This document shows positions 23,001 through 36,838 of a stretch of 64,000 bases of DNA, one piece after another. Where the stretch lies: the NCBI GenBank assembly GCA_036873755.1, contig JAVTVY010020468.1, positions 17,201 through 81,200 on the forward strand, written 5' to 3'. Origin of the DNA: Hanleya hanleyi (lineage: Eukaryota > Mollusca > Polyplacophora > Lepidopleurida > Hanleyidae). The position numbers and the translations under genes were made by a program. Position 1 is the first letter of the stretch; the number at the start of each line of letters is the position of its first letter. The notes under the pieces are model-generated. The model did no database searches. It saw only the letters and a program-made list of their open reading frames with translations, and was not told the origin of the DNA.

Positions 23001-26000
23001 GGTTGCCAGGAGTCGGTGGCTGAGGGAAAAATCAATTCTTTATTGGCTATTTTTGCCTGGGAGGGCATTGAACATGCATGGAATTAGTAGCAGTGAAAGG
23101 GATAATAAGAGATCAGTATAGCAGGCCTGTGCACAGTATTTTGCTATTTTGTAAACTACATGTACATGAATTAACATACTTGTAAAGTACATGTTTGTAG
23201 GAGACTTTCATGGTCTAATTTATCTATTAAGCCCAGCACACCCGAAAGTTATTCAACATCATTTTCTGGATATTTTAACACTGTTTTCCGAAAATCTGCG
23301 AAAATTCCTCGTGTGAGGAACAAAGTTTTCTCACACATGAAACTGGATTCAAATATTCCACTTGTTAAAACATGTATTTGGAGACGAAAACTCAGTGTCC
23401 AGAAACTCCTGTGTGTAGGTAAACTGGATCATTGGATCCGATCGCAAGCTACATGTACATCAACCAATCAGCATCTGATTAGAGATCCTGGGAACATTCA
23501 ATATGGCATGATCATATCATGTGACAGTATCGATCAGCGACGAGTGGCAACAGAACAACAACATCCAAAGACTTGCTTGGTCTCTCCATTCTCAATTAAT
23601 TTTGGTTGAGTAACATATATATGCATGTATTTACTTCTAATAATTAGTCTTTAAAGGTCAACCCAAACGATCTGAGGTCAAAAATATAGAAAAATAGTCC
23701 TTTCGATTATGGAAATAATGATATTTTTTTTATAATTTTGTGCTGTCTGGTTGGCGAGATATTGCCGTTTGAAAGGTGAAAATCGCTCTCCTGTCAATTC
23801 CAGCTGTGACGTCACGGAGGGAACAGCCGTCTTGTATTCTCTATGTTAAAGCCGTATACCAGTCATACTGTAGCTGCTGATTTCTGGAGATTTTCGGAGT
23901 ATCGGAGCATCATTTGTTAAATATGCCGCAACGTTGTGTAGTGGGAGGTTGCAGTTTTACTACAGATGACGGAGTTAGTATTCATTTGTGGCCTAAAGAC
24001 GAGAAAATCGCTGCAAATTGGACGAAATTTGTATGCAACACGAGGGTGTGGAAAGAGGGCCCGAGCCAGTACTCGTATAATTTGCTCAGCACATTTTGAC
24101 AGAAAGACATCATTCGAGGACCTCTACAGGCGTAGGAGTTGAATTTGGATACAAACCAAAACTACAGAGAACAGCTATTCCAACTGTCAAACCTAAGAAC
24201 TATCAGAATGTGACGGCAAAGAAATCGGGCAAGGAGGGCAATCGTACCACGGACATCGGCTGAACGAACCTTGCCTGCAAGCGAGGCCTCGGGCAGGGAG
24301 ACGGCTGTACACGCCCTGCTCGCTCTCGCGTCCCCGATGAACGCACAGAATGCTATCCATGATGTGGCATTTGTTGCTTGAGCACCTACAAGTTAAACTG
24401 GATGAGTCTCTATTTCATATGTACTATTTAATAATAATGAAATGATCTTTCTTAAATATATATACGTTTGATAAGTAAATAAAAAAAAATAATTAAAAAA
24501 AATGAAAAAATTATTTCAAGTATTTTTTAATAGGCAGACTTACTTCCTTTTGTTTCCCCTTTAAACTACATTATGAAACAGGGGCTGGGTCCAGTATACC
24601 TACAAGTGTGAGAGTGCATGTAGATCAGACAACGACAAAGTCGTACAGTGATCGGGCAAACCAGTCACCTTTTCTTGTTTTTTTTTCTTTCTGAACACCT
24701 ATTGGTTCCGAACACCAACTGGAGTGAATGGCTGTAGATACAGAAGTGATAATAATACTTGCATAATCCTTTGACATTTGAGATTGTGGGAATATCATTC
24801 GATTTCAATGTAATTGAAGTAATTTGTCGAAAATTGAGCAAATGTGAATGCCGATCCGTCACGTCGTTTCGACACCCACTCACCACGGCTTACTTTTCGC
24901 CATGAATGTCCAAAGTTTTTTATCAAACTATATGATTCTGAAATTGGTATTTCATGGGGATTATGGGAAAACAAACAGAATTCAAATCGGACGTATATCT
25001 GTAGAGTTATCAACAGTTTACTGTCCATTCTGTCGAATCCCGGAGTTTATCCCTTTGAAAAGGCTGGGCCAGTAACAACAACAACAATACAAACGTGCTC
25101 GTTCTTTACATCACAGAATCGTTCTACATTCAATACAGTTGAAATATATTGACATTTGGTCTTATAGATGACGATAATAAAGTGTCCAGTCAAGTTGCAA
25201 ACCAATCTGTATTCAACGAACGACCTCTCCGAATCCTGTCGTCGTCGAGGTCCACGTTGTCAGAATGGTTGTCACTGTCAGAGTCGGAGCTGTACGGCTC
25301 AAATTGATAGGGCTGAATTCCGTCGTTGGTCTTCAAACAACTGTTATTTTGCCTGGCATCATCCTCCTCTATGTCTATTTCATCTTCTTGGCGAAACATA
25401 TTTCCATCTAAGGAGCTGATATCGCTCGAATCGACATCTGAATCGGAGCTCTAGCTGCACTCGCTTTCCATGTTATCCGCTATTTTTTCTCAGGCAATTG
25501 CCCTGCGTGACGTCATCAACCCAGCTGTGAAAGTGTGAAAAAGCTCACTTTGCTCTCATATTACGTGTGTTTCTGATCGGATTAGAATTTTTTCAATATT
25601 CTTTTCATATAATGTGAAGTATGAACTATGATTTTTTAGGATTTTTAGACAAAGAAAAATTCCGTTTGGGTTGACCTTTAAACAAAGCGAAGTTCTGAAA
25701 AGATGCATGATAAGGACTGAAACACCGGGTGTTTGACAGAGACCCAGACTGAAGATGACAGAGAGACATCATTTGATCAACGTTTACATGTATAAATACC
25801 ATTCCATGATCATTTTGCACATGCTGATGCATTAGCTATTCAGCTACAACATACATACATGTATGTTTTGTCCAGATGAACAGGGTTGTAACTAAATGGT
25901 AATCTCTCTAATAATTCACACCTTAACTCACTTGCCCAATCAATCAATCAATCAATCATAAAATCTGTGGGTGATCAAATGTATTAGAACAGGAAGTTGA

Positions 26001-29000
26001 CAAAATGTTCAAAATCGTACATATAATCTATTTCGTCATTATTTTAATAACCCGTGATCACATTTATTTAATTAGAACCGCTGATTAAATTTTGTCCCTG
26101 AATTGAATTTTGATAGGGGGATTAACTATTAGAGGGATTACCTTGTATTGTCCATGCGATATACTACACCAGCTTTATACTGACCTAATCTGGCCGCATC
26201 AGGGTTAATTACTTTTGTTAACAATCTGATGACTTGTGTATCATTTCCAAACATTTATTGATGATAATAAATTATCAGTTGAATGAATTTCTGTATTGAA
26301 TCTTGTCATTGTTGGCTATTGTACATTTATTTATTTTCTTTCCTTTCAGGCAAGAATTTATACAACAACGAACATGTAGCCATAAAACTGGTGAGTAGCT
26401 AAGCAATGTACATTTAATTTGTATGTATGCCCGCATGAAAGGTGGACATGTATCATGTGATGGCGATTTTTGTTTGTCTGTTCATCTGTTAGTGTCTGGT
26501 CTATATCTGTGACAGTTTTTGCCATGTACGTACGTCCGTCCGTCCTGGCGTCCGTCCGTCAACATTTTCTTGTCCGCTGAATATCTGTAGATCTATGAAG
26601 TCGGGCCTGATCAAACTTTGGTGAGAGCTTCCTGAATGTTGACTGATGAAATGATTAGATTTTCAGATGGCTATGATGATTTCATGATTTTTAATTATTT
26701 TTTTTTATTATTTATTGATGGTTGAGATTTTAAACTGTTATCTATGCCCATCAACATGTTCTTGTCCGCTGAATATCTGCAGATCTATCAAGTCAGGACT
26801 GACCAAACTTTGGTGAGAGTTTCCTGAATGTTGACTGATGAAATGATTAGATTTTCAGATGGCTTTGATGATTTCCTGATTTTTAATTATTTTTTTTTAT
26901 CATTTTTTGATGGCTTAGCTTTTGCACTGTTATCTATACCCATCGGGAACCCTTGGTTGCATGTTTCATTGTGACTTTTGAAGGTTCCCTGATACAAGAA
27001 AGCCTGGTCCATTCAAGATTCAAGAAAATCATTGGATGGACCCCCCCAATTCCCATATATTCTGGGAGCTTACATGATGCCACACTTGTTCAACCTATGC
27101 ACCATCCTCAGGAGGATTTCCCCACCCCTGGGGCACTAAATGTTAAAGTTTGGGACTTTTTCCTATCCACAGCTTGTCAGCCTCATGTGATATGTATGAG
27201 ATGCAGTGTACGTTGTTTTTTCACACACACACACACATGCTGAATCCCTTTTTACCCCTCAGCCCATAGGGCTGTGGGGTCTTGTCGTTGCCATGTAGGT
27301 ACGTCCGTCCGTCCGTCCGTCCATCCTGGCGTCCGTCCGTCCGTCCGTCAACATTTTCTTGTCCGCTGAATATCTGTAGATCTATGAAGTCGGGCCTGAC
27401 CAAACTTTGGTGAGAGCTTCCTGAATGTTGACTGATGAAATGATTAGATTTTCAGATGGCTATGATGATTTCATGATTTTTAATATTTTTTTTATTATTT
27501 ATTGATGGTTGAGATTTTGCACTGTTACCTATGCCCATCAACATGTTCTTGTCCGCTGAATATCTGCAGATCTATCAAGTCGGGACTGACCAACTTTGGT
27601 GAGAGCTTCCTGAATGTTGACTGATGAAATGATTAGATTTTCAGATGGCTATGATGATTTCCTGATTTTTAATTTTTTTTTTTATTATTTAGTGATGGCT
27701 TAGCTTTTGCACTGTTATCTATGCCCATCGGGAACCCTTGGTTGCATGTTTCATTGTGACTTTTGAAGGTTCCCTGATAAAAGAAAGCCTGGTCCATTCA
27801 AGATTCAACTCAAGAAAATCATTGGATGGAACCCCCCCTCCCAATTCCCATATATTCTGGGAGCTTACATGATGCCACACTTGTTCAACCTATGCACCAC
27901 CCTCGGGAGGATTTCCCCACCCCTGGGGCACTAAATGTTAAAGTTTGGGACTTTTTCCTATCCACAGCTTGTCAGCCTCATGTGATTTGTATGACATGCA
28001 TTGTACGTTGTTTTTTCACACACACACATGCTGAATCACCTAAAACGTATTTCTTTACATGTATAGTAAAATAACTAACAGGTTGGTGACATTATTTATT
28101 TCAGAAGTACAAGAGGAAATAACCGGTGGGGGGGTAAATGAAGGACAACATTTTTCTTCAATTTTGCTGTTAAATCATTCTATTCCACATCAGATGATTT
28201 ATCCTAAAACTTTTGCATGAGCGGATATTTGTGTCCACACATTTACAATACATGAGCAGTGTGACTAACGTCACAGGACCTACGAAGTAGAGTAGGCATT
28301 AGGACTCGATCTCATTTTCATTGAGATGTGATGTGACCCTCCCCTACGGTACGTTTCATCATAATATGGTACATGTACAACCTTCCATAACAGCCATAGG
28401 TTCTCTTTATAACATGCCTTTTGTGAGATTGAGCAAGATTATATTCTGGGTATTTATATATTTACATCGATGTGTTCGTGCCACAAGAAATGAAAGTATA
28501 TTGGTAAATGTTCTGGTCATTTAGTGATCCGGCCCTGGTACATCAAGCAGTTGAATAGACTCGGAGTTAAACGCATTAATACTGGGTTTCACCAGCCTCC
28601 GTCTATAAATAGTTCGCTCAGCTGTATTGAGGTCGCTGTCCTCAGATCTTGCGGTTGAATTCAACAGCGAGAGAGCACCAGGCATGCCAGGGCTGTTCCC
28701 AAATTCCATGGTGTCATGTTTCCCTCGCTTAAATGATCGGACTTTTCTCCGTATGATCTATAACAATATACTGAAGTGTTAATTATAAATCTAATTTTAA
28801 TCAGAATTATTTCAGATCAGAACTAGCTGGTAACAATGCCCTAATGCTCGTTCATGCCAAAAATCAAGGTTATAATGTCAACGGTTCTCCTTATTTTGCC
28901 GACGAAAGGATTCGGATGGACTGACTGACTCACTCATTACCGGACAATTTGCGATCTGTAGCCTACTTCGTAGGAATAACTGGTACAACATAATGCTTCA

Positions 29001-32000
29001 ATTTCTGTCACCAAACATCTTACTGTACATGTATGTACCTTGAAAATTATTTAAAATGAGTGATTAGGAGAGCCCAGTTTCAGCCTGACTCTGGGCAATT
29101 TTTAACCAGTTCGCATACCTGGAGCTTTTGCCCCCCCCCCCCCTCCAAATAATGATAATGCATGGTGGGCCTGTGTCAATCAGAGTGTTTCTATGCCATT
29201 AACTTGTTATCACACTTGTGCAATGCATAAATTGCCACTGATAAAGCTACACTTTCTTGCATGCTGTAATCCCAGCACACCACTCATGTGAAAACGAAGT
29301 ATATTACATGGTTCGCACACTACCTTGAAAATCTTGAATTGCCTTGAAAATGACAATTTAAAATTCAAGGCCTTGAAATGCCTTGAAAAATGAGAAATCG
29401 GGTCATGTACCTTGAAAAGGCCTTGAAAATGGGAATTCTTAGCATGTTGTCAATTCTGTAAAGTTGAGAGTTGTGAATGAATGTTGAATTGCCCTTTGTC
29501 ATCCGTTAGCAAAAATAAGCCCCGATTATGACCGTAAGATTATTTTCTCAAATGGTTGTCACACTGTGTAAAGGGAGACTATCTACGGTATACAGGTTCT
29601 CCTTGGAAATCAGAAACCTCACTTGAAGTATGCTCTCGTAAGTGAGCGGAGGGTTCCCGACTGTTTGAATCTCTGTCACCGCTTCTGCGCAAAGAATATA
29701 TATATAATGTCACCTGATCACGTGGGCCCGCTACATCGCGAACCCTCAGATTTCCATTGAGTTTTCATGCCGAATGAATATTTTTCGGGTTTCCGATAGG
29801 TCCAGCAGAACGAAGTGATTTTTGGCGGCTTTTGAAAATTGTTTCGTTTTTGACATTGAACATCATCTGCTAAATACAAATTGTGGAAATGGTGTGCCTT
29901 TCAATACAAATTGGCTAAAGGATGACAAGTATAAGTACTGGCTTTGCCAGCATGCAGATAAACGCAAAGATGTGTGTGCTGTGTGTAAGAAAGATATTGA
30001 CGTCGGCAAAATGGGCGAGTCAGCCTGGACTTCCCACATGCGTGGCAAAACACATATCAGCGGTATGGAAAATTTAAGATGGATCACGAGGACCAGTAGC
30101 CCAATTACGGACTACAAGGCTCAGAGAACGCCACATGGGTGACGGTGTGTAAAAAAATAAGCTATCCACAAGACATCATATACATTTTAATGTGACAGAA
30201 ACATCAGACTATCACACATCTTTAACATAAGTGTCATATTTGACATTTAATAGGCAGCGTATCGTCAATGTATGACAATGTTATGTATGAACAATAATAT
30301 CTCAGCAAGACATTAGTAAACGTCTATGTATCATTGGATACTGGATGTAAAAAAAGGTAAGAAAACTCTGAAAATTTGTCTGTATTTCTTTATTACATAA
30401 AAAGTGTATACCTTTAAAACAGGAATTATTACCTTGAAAAGACCTTGAAATGGCCTTGAAAACTGGGGCCTTCAAGGTGTACGAACCCTGATATTATATA
30501 TGGTACAGAAATCACACAAACTATCCACAGGACTGTATTCAGGGATTTTTTTGCAGGTTCCCGCCCCAAACTCCCAGTTCCTTTTCGTAATTCATTATGG
30601 AGGGTCCAATTTTTGTAGTGAATTTTGGCGCAAAGAGCCTGTGATCAATCACAAAACAGAGGTTTATTAACATGAAATTCAATACCCTCTATGCAATCGG
30701 ATCGATTTTGAGGCTCTCAGAAGCTTTTTTCTTGGAGTATTTCCTTTCAAATTGAACAACAACAACACTTTCATTTTTTGTTTCATTTGAGTTTTCCGGA
30801 ACTAAATTGGCTCTAGATGCAGCCCTGATCCTACTTGACTAAAAAAAATAACAGGCTGAGGGGTCCACGCACCTTTTAGGTGCTTGCCTGCAATTCATGT
30901 TTTATATACCCACCTTGAGACAAGTTTGTATGATGTGATAGCTAGTTCTGTTTATCTTTTCTTGTCTGTGCGATATCTCCAGTTTCAGGTTATGGGTTAG
31001 TACAAAACTTTGAGTGTGCCTTGCCTTTGGGAAAACCAAGGTCGTAAATCAGTAAATCATTAGAAGTTTTTCATGTTTATGCAGTAAGTATATTTCAGAG
31101 ATGTGGATATTTTACACCAGTTATCAATATGTAAAAAGTTTCCCCATGCTGAAGAGATGGAAAGGAGACTAAAGAACGAACCGCTTGGAGCCACACATCG
31201 ATGCACCTGCTGAACTATTGGGGCACTTTAATTCAATGTCAAAAAGATCAACTTCAATGTTAGTGCAAGTCCAGGATTGTTATGCTCCAAATTAACATTT
31301 GCTTGTTGTTCAGGTGTATATTGAAGCCAGTTTTAGCTCTTGTTTAATAATTTAGAATTCTCTCCTCAATGCAGGATACATGTATCAGTCACACTTCAAT
31401 ATGCACCATAAATTATGTTGTTTTTCTATTAATCTGGATTTGTACGAACACTGTACGTCATGTGTGTCAGTACATGTTGATTTGCCATAAATCCTCGGTT
31501 TGGTTTGTGATACAGGTACACCGGCATGTACAGGTTTGTGCCATAAAGTTATTACCTCAATTTCAAATCTTAATAATTTTTATTTTTTCGCATTCTTTGT
31601 CCGTTCAAGACTTTATCTACATCTAGACTGACTTGTCCATTGAATGCATGATGAAATCTGTTAAACGTCATGCTCTAAACCTGAAGAATTAGGAGTTAAT
31701 GACCGCCTTAGTGAATATTATCGTGTAATAATTTTTCGATGTTTCGTTTCAGACTGTCGATCAAAAAACCGACCGCGAGGTTTTTTGATGAGGTCTGAAA
31801 CGAAACATCGAAAAATTATTACACGATAATATTCACTAAGAAGGTCATTAACTCCATTCTAACATGCACAATGATAAATATTTCCTCATTTCATAAGCGG
31901 AAATGGCAAATTTTCTGCAAACTTGTCCCGTTCTGATGCGAGAATTTCGTGACTGGTTTGCAGGCCATGCTCGCACGTGCTGTCCGTTCACGAGCTGCAG

Positions 32001-35000
32001 CTGTGTGAACTCCGCCCACTGCGCAGTGAATGAACCAATTGTGGCTCAGCTTTGTGGCACTGCATCACAAGAAGGCGACGTCACCAGTTCGGCACGTGAA
32101 TGTGATCGATCACGACAAACAAATGAAGATTATCGTGTGATAATCTCCGTATGTTTTGAGGTCTGGGCCAATCAGCGCACGGCTATAACAGGGGTCGAAA
32201 TAATTCAGAATTTCTACCTGTGCCAGGCGACAGGTAACTTTTTTTTCTACCGGTCTCCTACCAGATCAACCTGTGCAATAATACCAATGCTCAAGTGGAG
32301 CGATATAAGAGAGAAACAACAAGTTTACCCTGAATAAATCATGAAATAAAACATAATTTGTTGTCTGTATTTCTTTACTGACCAGTTATGGTACATGTAC
32401 AAAGAATGCGAAATACATGTATGATGTATTGCCAATAGCACACTGTAACACATGGTCATTTTACATTGTATGATAAAATTTGTCCTTGTTCTAATTTTCA
32501 ATCATTATCATCTGAATCGGAGTTGCTAGCAGACATTGTTAATACCTGTGAACTTCCACTGGCCGGAAGCTGTCCCTGGACCTCTAATGGTTCCAATCTG
32601 GTCTTTGAGGGTCTTGGGCCATACTTATCAACAATACGACCCTGTGTAAGACTTTCGTCAGACCACCAGAGTTCCAAGGCAGGCTCAGGGTCGAAAGTTG
32701 ACACAGTGTCATTACATAGAGAGATCAGCATGCTCGCACTGTCTGATTTAAACTGTCTGCAGTACGAGCACGACATTCGGCCTTTATCTTTGTCAAAATT
32801 AAGCCACGGCCGCCCGCCCTTCCAGTTTTCCCCAAATTTAAACACGCGTTTTCGCTTGCTGCTAGTAATGACGATCTGCATTTCCACTGCCGTGACCGGT
32901 ACTACTGTCTGTAGGCTGATCGACATCGGAACGATTTTCGACCAGAGAACTCGCCCCAGCAGTCGCACTGCCGTGTTGCTCATCTCGCTGACTGTCACTC
33001 AAGCTTCTTTTCAAATAGCGCTCCATTAATTTGGCGTCGGTGACAGCAGAAACAGTTTGACAGGAACGCATAAACTGGTCACGTGCTACAACATATTGCC
33101 ATAGAACGTCATCATTAGTGTCTGTCATTCTCCAACGGTCGACTATTCGCAGATGGTCGTGATGATCTCCCATGATAAGGGCTTTTAATACCAAACTACC
33201 AGAGTTTGGAGAGTCGTACATTCTGAATAGTGAAATGGGATGGCGTAAACACCTTGTCGCCGGGCAAAAACAAATGAAAACTATACCGGTTAGGACATTT
33301 TTCTTTTGATTGAAACTGGGTTCAGGTTATTCCACAAAATATATGAAGGGTGGGTATGAATTTTGCACCTGTCGCTCGCGACAGCCAGATTATTTTTCTA
33401 CCTGTCAGCTGGAAAATCTGACTGTCCGCGACAGGTAGACACCCGACTATTTCGACGCCTGCTATAACGTGGAGCATGTTAGAATGTCTCTTCAATCAGG
33501 ATTCTAGGTTCGAGTATATACCCGTAACTGGACCAATAGACAGGTTTCACAGAATGGGTTTTCCGTATCACTTGTCACTGTACAGACTACACTGCTCAGA
33601 CACCAGGCAATAGATGTAACAATATGTAGTTCAAAATTTGAATGTTCTGCTATAACTACATCATCCGAACGCATCGTGCGATCATATGTAGACACTTCTG
33701 TACATAGTCATGCAGTAACATGTGTTATCTGAGTAAATTAGGGCATTTCCCAAATGGTCACATCCGATTGGTCCCGTGAGATCTGAGATCAGTGCAATCA
33801 CATTCATAGAACGAAGACACACCTCCAGAAAGTGATGGATGGAATTGATTCCTTGGTGGGCCTCGAAGTGTCCCCACCACAAAATAGAAAACACTATTGT
33901 CTATATGAATTACTGCCGATTTTATTTCTTCCAAATATAATATTAGGTCATTTGTAATATTGATCTTCTTGAGGAAAAACAAACAACTAGGGATCAAGAA
34001 TGTCGGTAATAAAGTAACTAATGTCCAGAATTTTTGTCTCCTGTCGCGCAGTATCCCACAGCTGTGTCCGCCTGTACTAGATGTTCGCTTCCAGGTCAAA
34101 TTTTTAAAACCAGATTATTTATTGGCTCATTTAAACGGAGCAGTCCTGTGACATAATGCTTTTTGAAGCTGGAATAGGTTCAAATACACGGAGAATGAAG
34201 TGGATTAGCCCGAAAACATCGGCTAAGGGGTCTATTTTTTTTTTTTTATTGTTGTTGTTGCTGACCCCTTTAGCCCGAATCACATATACAGACCGAAAAG
34301 GAAAAAAATAAATAAGACGTCAGTCGCTCGAGATCTTCAACTGCACACGGCGTGGGGAATTGAGACAGGCACGAAAAGCATTTTATCGAATAAATAATAT
34401 GATTTGGCATCTCCAGAACTTTGATAATCAACTAATGACTCATTCCGTTAGACGAAATCTTCTTCCAAACTCTAATTTTGTCATCTAACTCGTCAAGTTG
34501 CCGCCATTTTCATTCTCGTTGACAGAACGAGATTTCCAACGCGATTGACCTTTCTGACCACGTGACTCGTCCATTTCACCATAGTCAGATCAGAAAGGTC
34601 ACGATACTAGTGCGCACGCGCAGCCAAGTCTCGTTCAGCTGTAATCTGAGGAAATGGCGGTAAACATCGAAATCGAGCGTTTATTGTGTTTTCTTCGTCG
34701 TCACTAATTTTTTGGAGTCCCAAACAGTCATTAGAGATGGTACATGGTGAAAGAAGCTCAGGTCGGTCAAACTGTATCAAATTGGCATATTTTTTCTCTC
34801 TCGTTTCGTTATTTTCGTCAGCGAAAAGTTGCTCTTCGCGAGACGAATTTTTTTCTCCAAAATTTAACCCACCCTCGATCTCGGCTGTGATAGGAATGCC
34901 ACGCCCCCTTACCCTAAATTTACCTATCACAGCCAGAGTTTCTGGGTTAGAAGTGGATCTGCTAAGGGTATTTTCTTATGAAATGTGAAATTCCCTTAGT

Positions 35001-36805
35001 CAGTAAGATGCTATAACTACTGCAGGGGCCTGGTCTGTGGAATGTGATCAAATTTTAGGTATATTTATACCATACCTTAAACTTGTGGCACACCAGAAAC
35101 TTCCTGAATTAATTTTTATCTTGTGTATTATCGTCTGTTCTTCATATGATAAGCTCCAGTTCTAGGTTGTAGATTGTGTCCAAAGTTTGTTACCTACACA
35201 TCAGAGGGGGAAAACCCTAAATTTTGAGGTCAATTTCACTGGAGATCCAAATATGTCAATTCTGTATTTTGGATTCATACTTCATCAAGGGTCACGAGAA
35301 TGCATACAGTAGCCAACACTCAAGACAACAATGTGTCTAGAACAGTGCCTTTTCAGCGACACAAAGACTCAGACAATAGCTGCCTACATGAAGTATCTAC
35401 CGTATTTTGGAGAAGCTGTTGCACACAATAAGTAGGCATGCATAAATGAGCAAGTCGATACCAAAATTTACTTCTGACATGATTAAGTTTCTCATGCCGT
35501 CAAATCTGGTCAGTGTTGTAATGTTGTTGGACTGTTTTTGGAATGGACACTGTTTGTGACCAGAAAATACATATAGGTGGTTCGAACAGTAGGAAGGTTT
35601 TACACAACAAAACTGGAACACTGTCCTGGTAATAATCGTAGATATTTACAGCTTTATTTGTTTATCCTGGTTGGTGTTGATTTACGTACATGAAGACATG
35701 TTTTGCTGTATAAAATCTACCAGGCACTACCTCATACCATGATCCACATTTCAAAGTTCAATTTATTGAAAAAGGTTCTTGCCATTCATTGTGCATTGAG
35801 ACAGATCTGTGGTGTAAATCAGAAGCCTGGCAGCTTTGATTTACTGTCGGTGACCAGTAGCCAGATTTATAATCTAGTTGTGAACTCTTCATGTAGGTCT
35901 ATATGATTGCTGAAGTCCGTGATATTGATTTCAACTGTGCCCGAGATGATTCAACGCAAGTGGATAAGGAAATAATCCCTAACTCCAGTCTCGCTCACGT
36001 CACACACACACACACTGCCGACCTGGCATGGTGATATGTTTACATGGGTCTGTATTAGGGCGGTGAAATGACGTTATCCCACTCTACAATGCTTTATACA
36101 GATCCAGACAGTGTCAAAATAAAATCAGAAAACTTTTTCATATACATGAACATGTAGCGTAAGTTGTACATGTATAGATTTTCATTCATTCATAGAAATT
36201 GGCAATAAATCTGACTTTAATAATTGGATGACTATTAAATCGGATTTACATACATGTGTACACACATTGTGCATAGGCCTACATGTACCTGTACATGTAC
36301 CTCAATACTTGTGTAGTGTATGATATCGATGTACCAGGCAAACAAACCACAAACATGTACTTTATTGCACAGGGCATTGGAGAGTGGTGATATATCACTC
36401 GCACTCTCTACCACTCGCCTTTTTTAATAGAATAATGAGAGAGCGAAAAACAGCTCTCCTTGAAGATGACAGTCAGATATAGTAAACTGAGATCACTATC
36501 TAAATCACCAAAATGTTCACAGCAATGTCAGAACGGGCATGAATACTGCACAACTTTGTTGGGAAATTGCAACATCACAGTTGAATTTAAGCAGGTGACC
36601 TCACTGCTTGTTGGGTAACTCTTATTAAGAATCATCCCTGGTCCAATGGCAGAAGACATATTCAGCAGGACAAAGACCAGCCGTTTTATTAGGCCGCTGT
36701 CAGTTAATAGGTTGTTTAGCATGACCTTCTGCTAAAACATACATGCTAGATGCTATAATTATGTCTCCCCCAACTATGTTGGGGGGAGACATCTAGTGTT
36801 TGTGC

Positions 36806-36838
<33 letters not shown>

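Larger units (their letters stand above)
23655..25677 (+). mobile_element. Kolobok-like DNA transposon, degenerate
   Basis: The TIRs AGGTCAACCCAAACG and CGTTTGGGTTGACCT are exact and flanked by TTAA on both sides (23651-23654, 25678-25681). Inside are a THAP zinc-finger ORF remnant (plus) and an acidic ORF remnant (minus) of the kind that accompanies P2X7-like zinc-binding C-termini. A TTAA TSD with a THAP-bearing transposase fits the Kolobok superfamily (family knowledge). The catalytic core is absent, so it is non-autonomous and old. An inverted MITE fragment is nested at 24400-24598. Confidence 0.85.
31855..33486. mobile_element. Element C with CATTCTAACATGC ends, split by a hAT insertion
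   Basis: CATTCTAACATGC at 31855 and GCATGTTAGAATG ending at 33486 are exact inverted repeats. Removing the hAT-like element leaves a ~360-bp element. It abuts the palindrome at 31692-31855 and the two may be parts of one unit. Confidence 0.6.

Noticed and set aside
24665..25152. Overlapping frames of 73-102 codons inside the Kolobok-like element as genes
   Set aside because: No recognisable motif and mutually overlapping on both strands; probably degenerate element sequence.
32466..33029. 187-codon plus-strand open frame
   Set aside because: It is antisense to the zinc-finger remnant of the hAT-like element, whose minus-strand frames have recognisable CxxC and WLxFD motifs.
34607..34930. 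107-codon minus-strand frame near GATGGCGG-like sequence as a nested gene
   Set aside because: No domain, no clear splice sites, and the overlapping plus-strand frame is equally open; unsupported.
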